A stretch of 58,032 nt of DNA from Funneliformis mosseae (GCA_910592005.1 CAJVPP010000046.1:1-58032); one strand, 5' to 3'. Shown: positions 1 through 16,382, counted from the stretch's first letter. Translations and numbers: made by a program. The notes: generated by a model from the letters alone, not told the origin.

Positions 1-2500
1 AATTGAATTATTTAAAAAACTTCTTAATAAACTTAAATTTCTTCTAATAAAGTTGATAAAATATATATTAAACTATAATTTTTATATAATAATTATATTA
101 TTAACATTAATATTTTATTTTTTATTAAAAAATTAATACTTTTTTTTTACATTTGTAGGCAAATTTACTTGCTCTACAGTTTAAGGGATAATAAAAGTAA
201 AAAAATTTCATTAAATTTTAATTTATTTTATAAAAAAATCAGATTTAAAAATTTATTGATAGTTTTTTTATTTACTATTTATTATAAAGCATTTATATAT
301 TAATAATAAATAGAGTTTTAAATTTTATTTAAATAAAAATTTAAATATATAATCTGATCTTATTTAATTTAGAATTTTATTTAAAAATTTTAAATTTAAT
401 AATTAAGTAATATTATTTTAATTTTATAATTATATTTATTTATTAAAAAATATAAATAAAAATGTTGAAAGAAATCTAAAAATTTAGTAAAATTATATTA
501 AATTTTTAATAAAATTTTGTAAAATTTACAAAAAAAAAATAAAATATTAAAATATATCAATATTATAAAAAATTAGTAAAATTAAAATTTATTTAGATAA
601 ATAATTTTAAAATAAATTTGATAATATTTTAATTTTTAAATTATTTATATATTTAATTAAAAAATTTTAAAAGTTCATATAAATGAAATTTAATAATTAT
701 AAAAAGTATTTATAATTATTAACTATTAAAATAATAAAAATTTATTTTAAATTTAAATATAGTTTTTATATAGATTTTTTAAATTTAATAAAACTTAGAT
801 TTAAATAAAAAGATTTTAAAAAAAATTTATATTAAAAATTAAGTAATTACTAAAAAAATTAAATCAAAAATTTATATATATTAGTAAAATCTTTTTCTTA
901 ATTTTTTTAAAAATTTAATTTTTAAATTTTTTTAGTATAATATTTAAATAAATTTTTTTAATAATTTAAAAACATTTATATATAAAAAATTTATTATAAT
1001 AAATCTAAAAAATTATTATAAAAATATAATATATTGTAACTGAATATTGATCTTAGATAATTATAGATCTGCAAATGTATAATAAAGTACAGAATGTCAA
1101 AAATGTCAAACATATTAAACATATTTAATATTTTAATATATTTATTATGTTTAATATATTAGATATATTTAATATATTTGAAATATCAAAATATATAATA
1201 GAATAGATATAAATATAAGTTCTTTATAAATTAGAAAAGGTAAACTGATGACTATATAGAAATCTCTCCTGTAAAAGATAATGTAATGTTACTTTTTAAC
1301 TTCATATACTTCTCTTATTTATTTATTTTTTATATCTTATTATCTTATTATTTTCTTTTTATTTAATAAAGTATTTTTTTTTATTTTCTTTTATAAAACT
1401 TTTTGTGACTATTATAAAAATCTTAACCTAATATTAAAGTTACTTGTATTAGTAAACTTAATACAATTTAATAAAGTTAATAGTAAAATAATTGAGATTG
1501 ATGTGAAACTAAATAGAATTTATATATAAACTATAAAAGAATCAATTCTTAAACACTATGTCTAAAGTTATAATCTGAAAAGTTTACATATTAATAATAT
1601 TCATAATTTATTTCATTAATAAATTTACATATTAGTATTATAATATAATTGTAATATTATAGATCCTATTAAAATCTCTTTAAAATAATTCTATTATACC
1701 TTTTTCTATATTTTAATATAGTTTTGATAGTTTTAGCTTTTATTATATTAAAAAATTTTTATTATATTTCTTATTATATGATTTTAATATAATTTTATAT
1801 GGATTTATTAAAAATTTTTATTTATATATTTTTTTTATCAATAAATAATTATTATTAAAGTTTTTTTAAACAAATAATAACAAATTAAATTATATTATAA
1901 ATTTTAGAATTTTAATTCATATTTATTAAATTTAGATTTAAAAAGAATTTATAATTAATACTATATTTTAAAAATATAATTTAAACTTTTTATAAAATAT
2001 AAATATATAATATAAAAAAAAATGAATAAAATATATAATTTCATTAATAAATATTTAAATGTTAAATTATTAATAAAACTAAACCAAGTTTTAAATTTAA
2101 GAAAAAGCTATTTTAAAGATTTTGAAAGTTTTTACATTTTTAAATTATATTTTAAAATAAATTTTAACAAATATAATTAACAATAGTCTTCAAAAATAAT
2201 TTATGTGATTAATTTTTTCATTATTATTACTTTTTATATGTATAATAATTAAAACTATTAATATATTTTAAGATATTAAATGGATTTATAAATATAATAG
2301 AATTTACTATTTATTCTAATAATAATTCTATGCTTTAATTAATAACATTTATTAGTTTTTCTATTAAAAAACACTTTTTTGATGCTTAGTTACTAATTTA
2401 GATATAAAGTATGTTATCACGTTTAATATTTAATGCTACTTATTAATTTTTATATTCAAAAATATTTTTATCACAATTAACTATTAAGTATTTTTTAGCA
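1..2500. other. AT-rich gene-free block 1
   Basis: This stretch is almost entirely A and T, broken into short words such as aaattt, ttaata and tatata, with no ORF of note and no gene. Its remaining G and C almost never occur as CpG: by eye I see none before about position 2419. The composition changes over roughly 2.5-2.8 kb to the ordinary AT-rich but mixed sequence seen elsewhere. Nothing in it resembles a transposase or reverse transcriptase in any frame. It could be strongly decayed, formerly methylated repeat DNA or an AT isochore; I cannot tell which from sequence alone. Confidence 0.7.
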
Positions 2501-5322
2501 TAAAAATTTATTATATTTTCCTTCAGTTTGTCTTACCAATCACAAATTATCTTTAATTAGAATGGCTTTTATTATATTTAATAATGGGATTTAGATAATA
2601 TATTTTGATTTAAACACTGTTCAAAATCTGTTCAAAATTATCCAAATATAGTCTAATTACTTAAAACTTATATATTTTGTGCTCATTATTCAAGTCTGAG
2701 TTAAGCAAAACGTTTATTAACCTGTGACAAATTTTGTTGATTAAGTAAGTCAAAATCCCAACCTTTTGTTTCTCAAGTGTCAAGATTTCAGTGAACAATT
2801 TTTTAAACCATGTAGAACCTTTTTTTCATAAAATTTACAATTATTCTTTTTGTATTTTGTTGGTCTTGAAATTTTTGTAAATTAATCAGATGATTTATTA
2901 GTTGCCATATATTGCTAAACAAATAGGTTTGCTTTAACAAAGAGATTTGTATTTTAGTACATCAGATGAAATTTTAAAGATAAGATTTTTAAAAATACGA
3001 AAGTATTATTTATAAAAATTTACAACAGGAGTTGACCACGATTTGTTAAATAACAATAAGAACATAATTATATATATATATATTATTTATTTATTAATCC
3101 TACATTTACCGCAATTGAAGTGGAGGGTGCGATAAAAACCATACATATCATTAATGACATTAATAACAGCGAAGGGCAAACGGGAGATGTTGAAAAGGAC
3201 ATATTAGGAAATTAATCATTTTAATACAATAACGAACAATAAAAATATTAATGTTATTTTATATTTCTATAGAAAGCTTGACCTATTTAAAAGTAATTAT
3301 CTGTTTTGTATGCGTATATTAAAAAAATAGTGTCTAAAAAAAAAGTGAGAGAATATCAATTTAAACTTGTCGGAATCCGTGTTATTTAAATTCAGGCGGA
3401 GATTCGATATCCGCATGAAATTTGAGAATATTTCGAAACGAATGCGTAGAAGATTCTGTCATTGAAGTTAATTAAAAAGGTAATAATGGACGTATAAACA
3501 TTATAAACAAGCTTATTTCCTTCTCCATTATGAAGCAAGAAAAATTCGCCCTATAAATTCTTCTTCCCAAATGAATATTTCTCACCCATTACAATCGTTT
3601 GAGAGGTATCGTAGTGGTTATTGTGAAAGGGTATCATGATGATAGATTTCTCAATATTCTCACAATTTTTTGTGTCTATCCTGGTCACTAAAAAAATAAT
3701 TGATAAAATGTTAGTACTGTGCTTGCGTCATCATCAAGAACAACATTCACGGTCGTTTGTAACTGTAGTCACGATGAGCTTTCGATCTGTTGATTAGTGT
3801 AACATACCATAAACTTCCAAACTTCGAAAATAGGGATGTCGGAGAGCTTTCAATTGCCCGATTATTTTACACCTAGTGGCAGCGCAATTTTGGATACACA
3901 ATGACTCGATAAATAAATTCAACAAAGACTAATCACCCCGCATCCAGTCCCAACTTCCCTAAACTTAACACTGACTTTTAAATTGATTCTTTTTCCCTTT
4001 CCACGGCAGATTAAAATTTTAATAAACCAGAGAAACGAACGGGAGATTTATTATTATATGCCAAAGGTCTATTCCTAACAATGATGCTCATGTAAATGAA
4101 GACAATAAAAGCTACCTTACAAAGAATCGGTAACCTAATATATATATATATAGTATGACTAATAGATGCAAGACTGGATTAAAGAAATTACTTCATTTAC
4201 GATTGTGCAAGTAAGAGAGATAATTATTATCTCAGAAGCAAGGATATAACTTTTATTTGTGATGAGTACTGGAAAAAGGGACCAGAGTGAACATTTCATC
4301 TCCTAAGAATGGATCCAAAAATTTAAAGAAAATTCAATAAATATGGAAATGTAAAGTGTCATCGAATATGTCCAGGTGATCACATTTTCGGCACATTTTC
4401 TGACATTTTCGGTGACATTTTTCCGGACATCCATTTTTTCATATTGAATTTTTGATTGTAGAATCAAAAATAATATCGCAAGTCGGATAAATATTATTAA
4501 TTAAGAACATAATGTCTCGAAACAGATAAAAAAGGGCTCTATGGTTGAATGATCCAATTTTAAGTGATTTGAATATTCTCATAGCTCCTTTATTTTTTTT
4601 TTCGTTAATACATTATTTTGTGATAAAAAAAAAATTTTTTGGTGAGTAATCTTTATTACTATAGAATAAAAATGATCGTAAGCTATACAGCCTAGTAGTG
4701 TTAGAAGAAGTGAATATTAATTAGTCTTGGTACACCAGATCAACAATAAGAATTTGAGGAAGGACAGCAAAAAAAATAATCACAATCATTACAAACCTTC
4801 GACTGGAACAAATAATAATCCTCAAGGCAATCAATATAAAAAAAGGTAAAGTTTTATGAAGATCGGGTAAATTTCTTTTTCTCTTCAAGAACCCACTCCA
4901 TATTTACTTTTACGATTTGTTAATTTGCACGAAAAAGATACTCGTTCGGTTATTTTTGCAATTTGTGTAATGATTCTTACATTTGATTATCAAAAGAACC
5001 TTCGCATAACATCTAAAAGCTTTGTTTTTTTTTATCCCATGGTAATCATAGAAATATTTCATGTGTTATATATCGAAATTCGTTAAGCGATACCGACCGT
5101 ATGTAATACGCTGCGCCTTTTATAGTTCATCGATACAAATAACATGGTAACAATAAGTTAGTTAATTTCAGACTTACATAAATACGAAAAAGAGACATAA
5201 ATCCAATGCTATATATGAATTGTCCCGTGATTTCTCATACGTGTGCAAGTACATAGACAAAAAAATCCGCAGCCTCGGGGAATTGTAATTATTGAAGCTT
5301 TCATTCGAAAAATCGTCGGCGC

Positions 5323-5348
5323 AAAAAAAAAAAAAAAAAAAAAAAAAA
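5323..5348 (+). repeat. Homopolymer, 26 A
   Basis: An uninterrupted run of 26 A residues. Similar shorter runs are scattered through the window; this is the longest one in the left desert. Its length may not be exact in the assembly. Confidence 0.9.
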
Positions 5349-8300
5349 GCATGGATGATAGTCCAAAAATCACCATAATAAAATCCTTTGGCTTAGGATC
5401 ATCCCAACTAAATTGAGATCACAAAATATCGACGGAAATAGTAAAATAAATAACGCGAAAAGGATCCTCATACGTGAATGAAAACCTACGTAAATGGATT
5501 TGAAAGAAAACCTTAAACTTAAATTGTCCATTGTCAGTAACTTGATTTAAAGAGTAATAAAAGTAATGAGAATAAATAGGTTTTTATCATTATTTTAGGT
5601 ATTTTGGTATGATGTCCAATCAGTGACGGGTATTTCGTACATGATATCATGAACGAACGATGTATGTAATTAGTTTAATTTTTTAATTAGAAATTCACCT
5701 TCTTGTTTTCCTAGAATGAAGAACAAGAGAATCAATAAGAAAATTTGATTTTTTCAATAATTTACGATAATAGGTATAGATCCGTTTTAAATATTAGCCC
5801 ATTTTCTCACTGATACCGGTATTGATCATATTATGCGTATGCATCAGAAGGTTCAATGAGAAGGATCACGCGCTCTTGCACAACTCTCTTTGACTAATAT
5901 CTTGGGAGTTAATAGGAAAACGTCCATTATGATCTGTACATCCCAAAAGAAAGTTATATTTAAATTGTACTTTTATCTATTGTTTGATGCAAGTTTAATT
6001 CAAGTATTTCATTCATTTTTTTTACTTGCACAATTAATAAACAAGTAAGTGATCCGGAAATTTTTGGATAATTACCTGATCATGCAAAATTTTTAATGAA
6101 TGTCGAGATTAAAAAAAGTGTCATATATGGTTAATAGTTACGCGAAAAAAAGGAAAAAAAAAGATGGATCGGAATAAGATTTCTCGGTTTCAATTCCGAT
6201 GATTCCGATTGTAACAAACACTTTTCACATTTGATAAGAATTATATAACACAAGGACACAAAGAATAGAACTTTGTATGATTAATATTATTAATGGATCG
6301 CGAAACTTGACAAAATTAAAAAGAAAGGGTAATAAAGGGGCTTTTAAATGATGCGGTACTCACGTCATTGTTTATACTTAAAAATTTAGCGCATGCAGAA
6401 CAATAAAACAAAGGTTTCATTGCTTTATTTTTTTTTCAATTTTTTTTTTTTTTTTCTCCCAAATGATTGATTATTTTAAGCCGTCGTATCAAGGTTAGAT
6501 TGATTTCTCCTTAAATTTTCAGATTATATTATGCAGAGGTCTGACTCAGTGAAATACAATAATCGATGGATAATATACAATTGGAATATAATTAAACGCG
6601 CGATAAGTCAAGTTATCAATTAATCGCACGTGGCAATATCGTAAGGAACAACCCATGAATTAAAATTACCTATGCGGACGATACTTTAGAGAACCCATGA
6701 ATACAAAAACACCTGGTGCCGAGGTTATTATAAACATTTCAACCCGACGTAAATTATAGAAAAAGAAAATGATAAATCGTTTTCAAGAACACCGAAAACC
6801 AAACGAAATAGATTTTCAACAATATATACAATTAATTGATTATAATATAATGCACACAATACGAAAAATAATTTCGGTATTTTCTAGAATTAATTATATA
6901 TGTAACCCGATAAATGGATCAAGAACGGAATTATCATAATTTCATAGTTTTTAGGGATATACGGTAATTCCGTCACGTGTGAAACGATCTTCGAGATGGA
7001 CAAAATTTTCCCTTAATTCCGGCAAGGTGCGAAATTCAGAAATTTGATTGACTGTAACCAGCCCAACGTTAAATTCTTTTTAATGAATTAGCATATTAAA
7101 GCTATTAAGCCTTATCTGGAACAATTGAATAATCTTTTTGTTGATATTATCAAGCTAGATCTAATCCGCACAATGAATTTTTTTTCATCGGATACAAAGA
7201 CCCTTTGTTTAACCTAGGGGAATACCCCCTCCTTCAAAACGTTTATCATAGGGAACAAAACTTTACCGAATCCAACCTTCAAAGTTCAATTTTATCCATT
7301 TGTTCCCAAAATGTTTGATTTTAATTAAAATGTTTCCTTTTTTCTCGGAAATTAAAAATAAAAAATATATATATACTGGTAACAAGTTTTATTTGTATTT
7401 ACGTTTTTTGTGCCCGTTTAAGAGTTGTTTCATAAAGCATGATGTGTTTTGTTTTGCAAGCTTTTCATGATAATAAGTTTTTATTTGATTACTATCGTAC
7501 GACTTGGAACAAAGAGCCCGAACAAAGATAAGACCATAATAAATCATATAATAATTATCTGTTAAATATAAACAAAGGTTCAAGCAAGAATGTCGTACGA
7601 AATAAATTCATATTAAAGTTTTTGAGGATCCCAATTTGTAATTTCATGAAGATTTATCCTATAATCGGAAACCCGACGATTCGTAAATTTCAATGTAAAA
7701 ATGGTTAAACGAACAAATCACATTTAAGGTACTATTAAAAAGATTTCAAGCAGGCATTTTTTGGTTGATACGGAGTTTTCATAGAGGAAATAAAGAAGTA
7801 AAAAAAAAAAAAGACGATAAAAAATGAAAAAAAAAAATGAATTAACTAATCAATCTTTTGCTAGAGATGAAAAAAAAAATTTTTTTTCCCTTTCTTTCCC
7901 GCCATTTTTACGGAATTTTCGTTATGTGTGATCATCCAAACAGTAATGCACTAAAAGTTTAAAATTGTTTTAAAGAACACCCTGCATCCCACAAGATAAT
8001 TTAGGGAGTCTCAAAAAAAGATCAGGTTTTTTTATCAAAGAAATTTAACCGAATAAAGTATAATAATGTAAATAGAACAATTGTCATTAAAATAGTTGGG
8101 TTTTAAAAAAAAATTGACGGAGTGTCCGGTGTATGAAAGATAAATTGTGTGACCCTACTCAGAGCAACGCATGGCTACAAATTAAAAAATACATTTGAAA
8201 GCTTATATCACATCTCTCCGTATTATCATGTGATTATTCCATCATCATCACACAAACTTGAAAGATTTCCTATCATCACATCTGGCACCACATCCCAAGT

Positions 8301-9540
8301 GAGCGCAAATTTTCACCGTGCGTGTCCAATGTAGGACTTGATAAGGCTTGTTATTACGCTTTGCAAACGCCCATAGATTTCTTCCAGGCACATTTTGTGC
8401 ATGATGAGTTTTGACGACGACAAGTTCATGCTGATATTTTGGTCAACAAGGTTATGCGACTTTCAGCCGTCAGAAAATAGCGTGTTGCCTTAATGTATCC
8501 GCCTGCAATGGTAAACCCACGCGAGTAGGCATCGTTCGACGTCAAAACGATCACAATGATGCTCCCCACATGAGACAATAAAAAAAAAACAATGTGAGAT
8601 TTTTTCACGAGGAATTTTTTTTTTCACTTGTGAGAAAAATTAGGTAAAATTTTCCGAATCAAAAGGTACATGTTCGGGCATAATCAAACCTTAAAAAAAT
8701 CATCATTAGAAAATAAAAGGGTGACTCCGCTTAAAATATATATTTGGATAATAAAACGGTGATGTGAATGAACTTCGTTAATGCAATCATTTGCATGGAT
8801 ATATAGATCGGTCATATGGATTTGCGCATGTGGGTTAAACACAAATAAAACACATTGTTCTCTGAATTCGTTAACGTTCATATGCCAAATTCATTATCAT
8901 GCCAATTTGGTTGGGTTACGAGTAAATAAATATTCAAGGATCTTCGTCGCTCAACTCATTCATTACCGTTTCGTCGAGTAACTTCCGGGGATCGCTGCTA
9001 TCTTATTATTTGTACTAGGTTTGTCGATTGAATAATAACATAACGTAAATATTATACATGAGTTCGATCAAACATATATCCTAAAGTTGATTAAGGATCC
9101 ACCCCTCTGTGTTCGGATTTTCCGTTCCTTATCTGTGATTGGTTTAAAGCATTAATTTATGCGCATTATTAATGCATAATATCCACTGCATGTTTTATTG
9201 TCACGGATAGTTTTTTTTTATTATCAAGCAAAAAAAAACGTTTTAATACATCAAACAATGAAACTGTTAATTTATCCTTGACAATTTTGGATCGTCGTAC
9301 ATTTTTCTTCATATGGCAAAATTTTATTTATGCAAGTCTTGTATTCCTTTGTGCTTCAAAACTATTGATGTCAATACTTTAATTACTGTTGATGAATTGT
9401 ACAAATATAACAATCCATTTGCCTCAATAAGATTGAATGGTATTGTTATGTTTTGGTCACATTCTAATCTATTTTTTAAAATTCATAAACAACCGGGAAA
9501 TTTGACATTTATCATTACTATCTTTAGAAATCGTATTAAA

Positions 9541-9591
9541 ACCACGTGCACAGGTGCGCATGGCCCGTGCGGTTGGCCACTGCGGGTGCTT
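9541..9591. other. GC-rich patch with E-boxes
   Basis: About 50 bases that are far richer in G and C than anything around them. The patch starts with CACGTG (9543-9548), followed by CAGGTG and several short inverted words such as tggcc and ggcca. It could be a transcription factor binding cluster or a small structured RNA segment. It sits inside a weak ORF that I do not accept as a gene. Confidence 0.4.
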
Positions 9592-12500
9592 TCCATATCA
9601 AAAGGGTCAACAATGAAAAAAAAAAAAACGTTTTTTTTTTCACCGACGTGCTTGATGCAAACTGACCGTTCTATTTTTATTACACGCATGTTTTGTTTGA
9701 ATGTCTTGTCTTATTATGCAGTGCTTGATATTTAATAAATCATATGACATGTGTATTAAATGGTGATCGCAGATCGCGTTTCTCACATGTGCCTCAAAGT
9801 GTACAGTTATTGCTGAATATGTCACGACAAAGCGCTGTACTTTTAATTCAACTACGTTCTCCTGAAAAATGATGTCATGAATTCGACGGACCATGATTTT
9901 GAGTTATATCACAATCATGTGCCTTTCATGCGCTTAGTCGGCTTCGAGGTGCATTCGGGATTCGCGAAATTTTTTTTTTTTTGGTTGGAAACATGATCCC
10001 GAAGGGTATCGCATTCATGCAGTTGAAAGCCTTGTCCTGAGTCAACCCAGAGTTCAAGCCCTCAATGATTCCATTTCAAGGTATATTAAAATATTTATTA
10101 TGTATCATGTCAAATTAAATTCAAAAAATCTCCTGATCTGTCACGAGTAACTGTTTCGCCATGCAAAACAAGCAATAAACCTTTGATTGTATGAATACCA
10201 AAAATATCCCCGAAGTCCTTACTAATAATAAATAAACATAAACGCGCGTTCGAATACATGTAAAGGTCTTAGCCATCAAAGGAAAACAAGAGAATAAAAA
10301 CTTTTTTTTGTCTTTACATTCTCAAACATCATAATGTGCGTATACATATATTGTTCATCGATAAGGTTACGAATTTGGCATCATCGTAAACCTTTTGATG
10401 TCAATCCCACTTTTTGAAATTCATTGAGAAAGGCCATATCAACGACGGGAACTCCAAAAAGAGAAATTCTGAATAGGAATACGTGCCCATTATCATGAAT
10501 ACGCTAGTAAGTTTTCATGTAAAATCATGTAAAGCGACGATAAATGCGGTTACTGATTTAACTTTGATAACTAACCTATTGATTAGGTTAATCTCTCCGA
10601 TTATCTTTGTAATTATGCAGTTTTACAAGAAACGTGAAACGTTCTAGCTTACGTGACCGCAGGAATAGAAACAGGGATAAAGATAAGGAAAACATTAAAA
10701 AAAAAAAAAAAATAAACAAATCATCTTTATTTAAATTACAAATCTTCAAAATATTTCATGCGTAGAATTCCGGAGATGTTGTATCACTTGAATATTCCTG
10801 GTATTTGCGAGTTGACAATAATTTTTTTCATTGCAATTAATTCCACCCGTTTCACTTTCGTGTTACCGTATCCGTATTTGTCTATATTAATTTCGTTTGA
10901 AGAATCAACCTTTTCATTATAAAGAATCATGGTCGCCCAATAATACAATTTATTATTTATTGATATTATATTTTCAAAACAGATCTTTCCATCTTGTTTT
11001 CCAATACGGAAAAACAAGTTTGAAATACTGTAAATCACAATTTCAATAAATAGCGGGAGCCTGCTTAGTAGCCGTAATATGACGTGTTTTCCATTATTAT
11101 GTCAGTATATAAATAGCCATAATATATGTGAGACTGAAAAGAGGCTGCATCTTGATGCATCCAATAGATTAAAGGTGTCATTAATAACCGAATATTTTAT
11201 ATTTGCATAGGGGCAAATTTTTATCTTGTTCATTTATCGCACTTATTCCTGCAACTTGCAACTTGGTTCTCATTGTAGATGTTACAATAATTAAATTAAA
11301 AATAGCGTCATGTCGTATACGATCTGCGATCTTTTCTTTTAAAAAAAAGCATTTGCTTTACTGTGCCTTGTGTTCCGAATTTAGGGTCGTTTAGCTTTAA
11401 CGCGCATTTTATTGTTTGAATTTATTTTATTCGACATTTTTGGATGACGATCGTTAACGCATGGCAGAATTAGTCGGGGTGATGCATTTAATTCTGGTAA
11501 AAGTTAGGGACCTGTTACAGGTCTGGAACAATAAATTTTTTTTTTTTTTGGTATTATTCGATTTATTCATATTTGAAAGGATGCACGTCTTCGTTGTTAT
11601 TGCGTCATGCATTTTAAGTGAGCGGAAGTTTTAAATTTTTTTTTTTTTCTTGATTTGCTTTGTCATGGTAGAGGAAAAAAAAGGAATATTCCCAAAGTTT
11701 ATTTTATTTTTATTTTTTGTTACTCATAAACTCGTTGGACAACAAAAAAAAAAAAACGAACATTAAAATCAAATAACTAACCATTGATTCAAAAAAAAAA
11801 AAAATTAGCTGTATTTATTTTTGAATAGGAATAAAAAAAAAAAAAAAATCTTTTTTCTTTCTTTGAAAAACTCTTTTTTTAATCTAAATAACAAACAAAC
11901 GAACAAAAAAAAAAAATTTCGTTTCTTGTTTTTACTCATTATCGGAATGAAAAATAAATAAAATAAATATTTGTTTACTATAGATAACTGAGATAACTGC
12001 CAATAATAATTAGTAAACACATCATTATTAATATATATATATATATATTGGATTTGATGACTAATAATAACCTTGCATGTTTAAGTTATGGGAAAGAGAA
12101 AAAAAATTTTTTTTTAATTTTTTTGGGGGGATGGAATATTTCTTGGAAGGCTTGAAAAAAAAAAAGAATTAAGATGGATGTTTCCAAAAAAACAGAAAAA
12201 GAAGGTGTTTTCCAAAAAAAAAAAGAACACCCAGTAAAATCGATGTTCGTGCCACATGAGAAAGAAAGTTATAATCGGAATTTTAATCGGAATTTGTGAA
12301 ATTAATTTTTACCGTTATGGAAATATGGCTTTTGATTGGTTTCGGAACAGTTTACGTTAACATTGATGATTATCGGATACTTGAATCATGGAAATCACTT
12401 TTATTGTTACAAGACTTTTTAACGAAGATCAAAATAATTGATAGTTTACAATGTCAAAACATTTGAATATTGTTTGATTGTTAATAATACTATAGAGAAA

Positions 12501-15500
12501 TTTGTTTGGGAAAAACATCAAGGAATAAAGTGAATGACATAAAAGTAATTAATGTTTGGCGCTAAAAAAACTTGAATGTTTTATGGTGGCGTAGATCAAA
12601 TTTACATGAACAATCATCATATACAATGTCACTTCTTAAAATAAATGTTGTGTTTGATCAAAATTTTCTCATTTACAAATAAAAATAAACAAAACCAAAC
12701 TTCAAATGTCACAATAGTCGTTCATTCCTCAATTCTCCTCATTCATCAGGTTTTTAACCCCCCCTAATTTAAAAAAAATAAAAATCCCAATCACTAACTG
12801 AATTAATAATGACAGCAATTGTTGTTGTTGGGATGGTTCAATTATTTGATATTGTGTGACATTGACCCGGAGCTGACCTTGTCCCCTTTCGTGTAAATTC
12901 TCTAGATTTTCCCGCCCCCCATTTTATCACACAGGCTGGACAACCTTTTTTTTTAAAAAAAAATCTATCACGTAACACATCGTATTATGAAGACAAAAGA
13001 AGTAGTGTATTTGGACAAAAAAAAAAATCCCTCATATACTGTTCATAACCACGAAAAAAAAAAATAAGCTAATTCTTTCTTATTTAGTTTCGAGAATCTT
13101 GATAAATAAACCCCCTTCGCTTACCCTTATTTAAAAAGACAAAGCATTTTTACGCCCAGACAAATGTTTAGACTATGTCACATGTAAATACATATTTTTA
13201 ATTTCTCCACGTCCATTTTTGGAATCCACTCATTGTATCGAAAAATGGAAAAAATTATGTATCAAAATTCAAGATTTCAGCGAGAATTGATCAAGATTAC
13301 TAAATTATCTAAAAAATTTTTTTGACCATTCTGATCTGCATGCAACCTTTTTTTCAAATTTGGGTTACAAGGGAAAACACAGTTCTTTGCACGTGGAGGA
13401 AAACGGTCATGTTGATTGATATATATAACGATACGCAGCATTTTTGTTATACATTACATCCTTTCGGAATAAAAATTTCTTTCACCTAAATAAGGGCTAT
13501 TTTACTTTTGTCTTTCATCAAAGATTTTTCTCATAAAATGCGCAAGGAACGTAATAAAGATGACATGTAAAATAACAATTCATCATTGAACGAACGATCT
13601 CCGGTAATGAACCCGTGAAAGTGATTAAAATTTTAAGTTGTCACATCAACATCACAATGCCCATCACCATACATCTGCGATAGAATTATTGAAAATTGTT
13701 CAGGGACATGATGTATTCTTTATTCATAAGAACGATACCGATGATCCGTAAGTCATCATTTTGACGACATTTGGGTTGAACGATTGATTCCCATCGAGAA
13801 AAATCAATTTTGATTGTTTTTTAGTATCTTGAACAAATCATTGACGGCTAAATTTACTAAAAATTTCAATCCCTTGGATTACTGGTAAAGATGAGCTTGA
13901 TCTGTGAGCTTGCGTGGACTCGGAAATTTAGGAATTGAAATTAGGAATTTATTATGAATTTCTTTTCTTTTTTCCGTCACATCACGCATCTCATTTTAAT
14001 TGGACCATTTAATCATAACATTCGGCCATATCTCTCGAGAAAGTTATCACGTGATGTCGAATTTTAAAAGTAAGAAAGATCTTTTTTTTTTTTTTAAAAA
14101 GAAAAAAAAAAAGGAATGAAAAGGAATGAAAGAGATAGCCCCTTCTTGAAATCGACCAATCAAAAATTTAATGTTATGACCCCTTTTTTACTATTAATAA
14201 ATTTTCATTCTGGAATAGCACACTAAACCGATTTCATAAATTATATGTAACACCAATAAAGATCAAAACGTCATCTTGCTTTTGTATCACCAGAGTATAC
14301 AAAGTAGCGAAAGGTTCTCTGATCTATTTAAAATTAATATCTTCATTATATGACGATACCCTTCTTGTCCATGAATTTAAAATTCCTAGACGATAGGTAT
14401 TTGGTATTTCTTATCTTTTTTTCTCGTTCTTTATTAAAAACATGATAATCTTTTTTTTCATTTTATTTTTTTTATTTTTATTTTTCTTTGATTAATATAA
14501 AATAGCGAATAAATCGAAAGATGTTATAATAATAATCACATCGATTAAAAATTCATTGGTTTAAAAATATCACACGACAAGACACGAAAAATTTCACTTT
14601 AATATACATAAATAATATCACAATATATTGTCCGATAAATTTTTTGGGAGTTTATCAATCAGTCCACAATCGGAAATTATAATGAAATGAAAGTTCAACG
14701 ACCGCGTGACGCGTACTTCATTAACCTTCCAACAAAGGACAACAAGGCGTACAGGTTAAATTAATCAAAACTCAAATAATTGATATTTTATGTGTTGAAA
14801 CATTATTTACAGTTGCGATAGCATAAAAGGTTTTCCCGAAATAACTTTTTAATTAGTAAGCTCAATATAAACATCATAAATAAATTAATTAAAACCAGTT
14901 TGTCTCCCGATTTCATTGTAATGCCACTTTAAGTTCATATCATATAATCAATCATTAGGTTTGTAAAACTGTTCGGATCAAGATTATTACAAGAATCCCC
15001 TTCAAGGACCAGCAAAACAAACTTGATTTGAACCAATAACAAGAGAAGCAATTGTTTCAAAAATGAATCTTTGCCCGTTATTGATTTGATTAATATGATA
15101 TTAGGTTTCATCAAATATTTAAGAATTGTCTTTGTGCATACATTCTGATCTACAATATTTTTTTTTTTTTTTTTATAAAAAAACAAAAATGGCAAGATAA
15201 AAATAAGGTTTCGTTGAATAAACAATGTTCTCTCCTGAATTGTTTCATTGTAAACATTGTAGAAAGTTCTTGGATTCTTTTTTTCCTTTTTTTTTTTTCT
15301 TGCAGGCAAATAAGATTTCACGCCATCGAAATGATTTGTTTACGGAAACCCCTAATCAATAAATGTTACATTGTAATATATAAATGAAAAATTTTATCAA
15401 ATGTAAATAATTGTTTATTTGTTTTAAGCCTTTTACTTTTAAGATCTCAAGTTGTGTGATATCAAAGAATCTAATCAAGTTTAAATCAAAGTGTAAAAAA

Positions 15501-16370
15501 AAAAAAAATTTCAACCGGTTATCCTTGCAATAATAATAATAATAAATAATAATAATAATAATAAAAAGAGGGCCGCTGGCTTGTTCACCTAACTTGTAGA
15601 TTTATTTTAATGGTGTTACATAACGTTGCGTCATTTAAATTTTATTTTATTTTTTTTTTTTTTTGATCATTGTTGCTTTTAACTTATTAATCGTAACAAT
15701 ATAAGTACGCATATATCATGTTTTGTACGTCCACATGCACCCAATCTCGCGAAGAATATTAAATGTTTTTAATGTTTACTTGTTTTTGAGTTCATGAGTT
15801 ACTGAAGGCTAGGGAATTTGCAACCCTTTTTATTTTATTTTTTAAAAATGAATTTCCAATTTTGATCGTGACACAACAAATTTTAAAGTTTTCATTTTAC
15901 TTGATCTTTTTCAAGACAAGTTAGTGCATCATGAACGCGCGACTCATCATGTTTCATTCAAATTCACTTAAAAGTACCGAACGGAGTTTATTAATTTAAT
16001 AATAAATGAGCTCTTTTCAATCATCCTTATTATACCAGAAAGGTTATATATCGATACGAGAAGTTTGTGCGACCATATGTTCATGCAGGCTTTTGTCGTC
16101 TTAAACGGGTTAACAAATAAATTGATCCATGCAGATCAATATAATGGCAAAAACATGTTTATAGAAAATTTTTTTTTTTTTTACTGCGCGCGTTCAAGAT
16201 TACGACCGAAAAAAACTTGGCGTTTCAACCCAACTATGCACACATTGACAATTGACGCAACCTTTTGGTTTTGTTTTTTTTTTTTTTTTTTTTTGAAAAT
16301 TTATCTTTTATTTTGTTCATCAATTGGTAAATCAATTAAGATAACCAAAATTTAGTTAATAATAAACAAG

Positions 16371-16382
16371 AGAGAGAGAGAG
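16371..16382 (+). repeat. (AG)n microsatellite
   Basis: A short perfect GA/AG dinucleotide run in the 3' flank of the LPMO-like gene, next to an A run. Confidence 0.7.
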